From DATBWZ01 sp036514535 (lineage in GTDB: Bacteria; JAMCPX01; DATBWZ01), in contig DATBWZ010000055.1 of assembly GCA_036514535.1 (NCBI GenBank), positions 1 to 17,126 of the forward strand: DNA of 17,126 bases, read 5' to 3'. Numbering within the stretch: position 1 is the first letter of the stretch; each line of letters begins with the position of its first letter. The notes under the pieces were generated by a model that saw only the letters and a list, made by a program, of their open reading frames with translations, was not told the origin of the DNA and did no database searches. Positions 15,330 to 17,126 of this stretch are shown here, piece after piece. A program made the position numbers and the translations under genes.

Positions 15330-15785
15330 CTACTGATTGACTTTTATTTCAACGCTGTTAAAACCCGTTGCGCCACTCCGCACTTCCAGATCACCAACAA
15401 AACTCCAGCTGCCGCTGTAGATTCTTGTAGTTATTGTATATGTGCCATCCTCGCCGGTAGTTGTGGTAAAGGGTGAATTTACAACATTATTGTCTTTATC
15501 CACCAATTCAATAATTGGAGCAGACAAACAGGACGAAACAGGACACGAATAGTTGGGCGCGAATATGAATGAAATAGTTATTTCAACACCATTCAGCGGC
15601 ACATCATCTTTATCAGTTACTGTAATAACAAACTGCTGGTTCAAATATTCATGAAAAGTGTCTTGCAGATCAACCCCATCAGGAGTTATGCTTATTGTTG
15701 ATTCATAAGGGGCGACATTTGCACACTGACCTGAAGCAAGAATAATAATGAATATAGGCATAAATATTTTTGTGATGGTCCTCAT
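15330..15785 (-). CDS. Small exported Ig-like protein, probable lipoprotein
   Basis: A 151-residue protein with an N-terminal signal sequence (Arg2, Lys6, hydrophobic 7-18). Cys21 lies at the expected place for a lipid anchor, but the preceding residues are SGQ, so the lipobox is atypical and signal peptidase I cleavage is possible. The rest is one beta-rich domain: ITPDGVDLQDTFHEYLNQQFVITVTDKDDVPLNGVEITISF followed by GEDGTYTITTRIYSGSW. This resembles the DxxxxPLxGVxV pattern of Ig-like (Big) modules in the neighbouring lipoprotein. Two further Cys (81 and 86) could form a disulphide. The ATG overlaps the aroB stop as ATGA and has GGAGGAA upstream. Function unknown. It may act with the large lipoprotein downstream, but only proximity suggests this. 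Confidence 0.75.
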   Translation of the reverse strand: MRTITKIFMPIFIIILASGQCANVAPYESTISITPDGVDLQDTFHEYLNQQFVITVTDKDDVPLNGVEITISFIFAPNYSCPVSSCLSAPIIELVDKDNNVVNSPFTTTTGEDGTYTITTRIYSGSWSFVGDLEVRSGATGFNSVEIKVNQ

Positions 15786-16860
15786 AATTGTTCCTCCGCA
15801 TTTATAATTTTTTTCAATCTTTTTATCTCAATTGAGTCGATCTCTGCCTGTCCGATGTTCCTTATCAGGAATATTTTTATTTCATCATCTGAAATCTTTT
15901 TATCGTATCCGATAAAATGCGAAATATCATTTGAAATATTACGGACTTTCTTAAAACTAAAATAACCGTTAATCAATTCTGCTATTCTAAAGCGGTTTTT
16001 ACAATCTGTCAAAACGTCGGAAATCTTTGCTTCCGCCATCATACCCATTGCCACCGCCTCCCCGTGGAGATACTTTCTGTACCCGGTTGTGGCCTCAATT
16101 GCATGCCCTATGGTATGCCCGAAATTCAGTATGCTTCTCAAACCTGTTTCTTCCCTTTCATCCTGCTCCACTATGCGTGCCTTTATCTCACAGGACCGGG
16201 AGATGATATAGTTCAAAGCATCTCTGTCCCTGTTGAGTATCTGTTCGCGGTTTTCCTCAAGAAATTTAAAGAGCGATGAATCCCTGATCACGCCGTATTT
16301 TATAACCTCTGCAAGCCCTGCCCTGAACTCCCTTTCAGGAAGGGTATCCAGAGTTGATATATCAACAAGGACAAACATCGGCTGATAGAATGCCCCCACA
16401 AGGTTCTTGCCAAGTTTGTGGTCAACGCCCGTCTTCCCACCGATGCTTGCATCCATCTGAGCGAGGAGGGTTGTTGGCACCTGAACGAATTTCACCCCTC
16501 GCATATATGTTGCGGCAACAAAGCCTGCGATATCGCCGACCACGCCTCCGCCAAGGGCAACACACAGCCCTTTCTGTCAATCCCTGTTTTCAGCATTTCG
16601 GTATAGATTTTCTCAACCGTCCTGAGATTTTTATATTTTTCACCATCCGGAATAATTATTTTCACCGGTGAAAAACCTGCGGACTTCAAACTTTTAATTA
16701 TTTTTATTCCATAAAATTTCCAGACCGTTGGATTGCTTATAACTGCTATCTTTTTAGAAAGTTCAAATTGAATCAGTAATTCACCCAATTTAAACAGAAT
16801 ATTATCTCCAATATAAATCGTATAACCTCTCTCTCCCAGATTTACATTAACCTTTTCCAT
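15782..16860 (-). pseudogene. aroB: 3-dehydroquinate synthase with a one-base frameshift
   Basis: AroB converts DAHP to 3-dehydroquinate, the second shikimate-pathway step. The N-terminal part (MEKVNVNLGERGYTIYIGDN, then PDGEKYKNLRTVEKI) reads in frame up to DRKGCV at codon 100. The reading then shifts, and the rest continues in another frame as ALGGGVVGDIAGFVAATYMRG, VPTTLLAQMDASIGGKTG, AEVIKYGVI, NFGHTIGHAIE and LHGEAVAMGM, so all NAD, zinc and substrate motifs are present. One missing base near 16560/16561 (TGTGTG-TTGCC) explains the break; restoring it gives CVVALGGGVVGD and a normal length of about 359 residues. A real mutation or an assembly error are both possible. The start is the ATG at 16860; longer readings run into repeat DNA. 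No Shine-Dalgarno is visible, because repeats occupy the space after aroC. Confidence 0.9.
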
Positions 16861-16875
16861 ATCAGTAGCATATTC

Positions 16876-16895
16876 GGACGATTCATGAATCGCCC
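16876..16895. repeat. CATG-centred imperfect palindrome, second copy
   Basis: A 20-bp element with a perfect 14-bp core (CGATTCATGAATCG) and GG/CC flanks interrupted by one A/C mismatch. It shares ATTCATGAAT and the outer G/C runs with the 28-bp palindrome at 13140-13167. It lies 15 bp upstream of the aroB start and next to the heptamer array. Confidence 0.75.
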
Positions 16896-16906
16896 TGACA
16901 TTTCTT

Positions 16907-16948
16907 ATCTGTCCTCTGTCCTCTGTCATCTGTCTTCTGTATTCTGCA
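16907..16948. repeat. Tandem heptamer array, six units
   Basis: Six contiguous 7-bp units on the plus strand: ATCTGTC, CTCTGTC, CTCTGTC, ATCTGTC, TTCTGTA, TTCTGCA (GACAGAN on the minus strand). It fills most of the gap between aroC and aroB. Translating through it gives the artefactual peptide RRQMTEDRGQ upstream of AroB, a kind of low-complexity start seen in spurious gene calls. Confidence 0.88.
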
Positions 16949-16956
16949 AGCCCCAT

Positions 16957-17126
16957 TCAGAACTGCCTTACCTGTTTCATGTAGCCATTGTAATTTCTTG
17001 AAATTTCCTCAATGGAATCTCCGCCAAACTTTTCAAGAAAGGCATCTGCTATCTCCAGCGCCACAACTGCTTCTCCAATAACGGCGCCAGCCGGCACAGC
17101 GCACACATCCGAGCGCTCAGTGGATG
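16957..17126 (-). CDS. aroC: Chorismate synthase (partial, C-terminal 56 residues)
   Basis: The C-terminal end of chorismate synthase, which removes phosphate from EPSP to make chorismate, the last shikimate-pathway step, using reduced FMN. The visible part reads STERSDVCAVPAGAVIGEA, then ALEIADAFLEKFGGDS and RNYNGYMKQVRQF before a TGA at 16959-16957. This matches the family's conserved ERSDVCAVPAA-VVGEA end and the usual C-terminal helix. The N-terminus lies beyond the window. It is followed by aroB after 96 bp of mainly repeat DNA, in the same direction, so the two form a shikimate operon. Confidence 0.93.
   Translation of the reverse strand, partial: STERSDVCAVPAGAVIGEAVVALEIADAFLEKFGGDSIEEISRNYNGYMKQVRQF

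Noticed and set aside
16541..16575. Programmed -1 ribosomal frameshift in aroB
   Set aside because: A -1 slip at TGTGTGTTGCC would restore the frame, but there is no slippery heptamer or evident downstream stem, and AroB is not known to use recoding. Mutation or assembly error is simpler.
16861..16956. N-terminal extension of AroB to 16956
   Set aside because: The extra 32 codons are translated repeat DNA (heptamer array and palindrome) and do not match the start of AroB, which begins at MEKVNVNLGE.

Overview
The window is a 17.1 kb stretch of bacterial chromosome. Every recognisable protein gene and the single tRNA lie on the minus strand, so transcription runs from high to low coordinates. 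The housekeeping genes point to a free-living diderm bacterium: shikimate pathway, DOXP isoprenoid pathway, two-subunit acetyl-CoA carboxylase, PRPP synthase. Secreted lipoproteins with Ig-like folds, a PatA-type DUF4388 regulator, an alanine/proline-rich TPR protein and moderate GC fit a deltaproteobacterial, Nitrospirota or candidate-phylum (Schekmanbacteria-like) lineage. That placement is an inference. There is no phage, IS transposase, CRISPR array or toxin-antitoxin pair, and no gene-free stretch above about 110 bp.

In transcription order the window begins with the 3' end of aroC (chorismate synthase) and then aroB (3-dehydroquinate synthase). Two repeat elements separate them: a six-unit heptamer array and a CATG-centred palindrome. 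aroB carries a single-base frameshift near 16560. A small exported Ig-like protein overlaps the aroB stop by ATGA. A large lipoprotein follows from its own near-consensus sigma-70 promoter; it combines Ig-like (Big-1 type) domains with a block of EF-hand-like Ca2+ repeats. A perfect 28-bp palindrome follows it, related to the one near aroB.

The central block (13087 to 4752) is compact. First come a TPR protein, an M24 aminopeptidase (pepP-like), accB, accC and a LipM/LplA-family octanoyltransferase or ligase, with overlapping or nearly touching ends. Then come ispE, spoVG, tRNA-Gln(TTG), prs, rplY/ctc and pth. The second half keeps the order of the Bacillus ispE-purR-yabJ-spoVG-glmU-prs-ctc-pth region, but purR, yabJ and glmU are absent and a tRNA lies between spoVG and prs.

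The last block (4703 to 1) starts at a second near-consensus promoter. It reads a bifunctional-nuclease (DUF151) protein, a VanZ-family membrane protein, two large multidomain signalling proteins and a PHP-domain hydrolase cut by the window edge. This is the most unusual part. Both signalling proteins have receiver domains without the phospho-acceptor aspartate and with the invariant lysine changed to arginine. One also has a GGDEF-like domain without GGDEF. The other has what looks like an MglA/Ras-like GTPase fold without a proper P-loop. Together they look like a co-transcribed set of pseudo-enzyme signalling domains that would bind or scaffold rather than catalyse.
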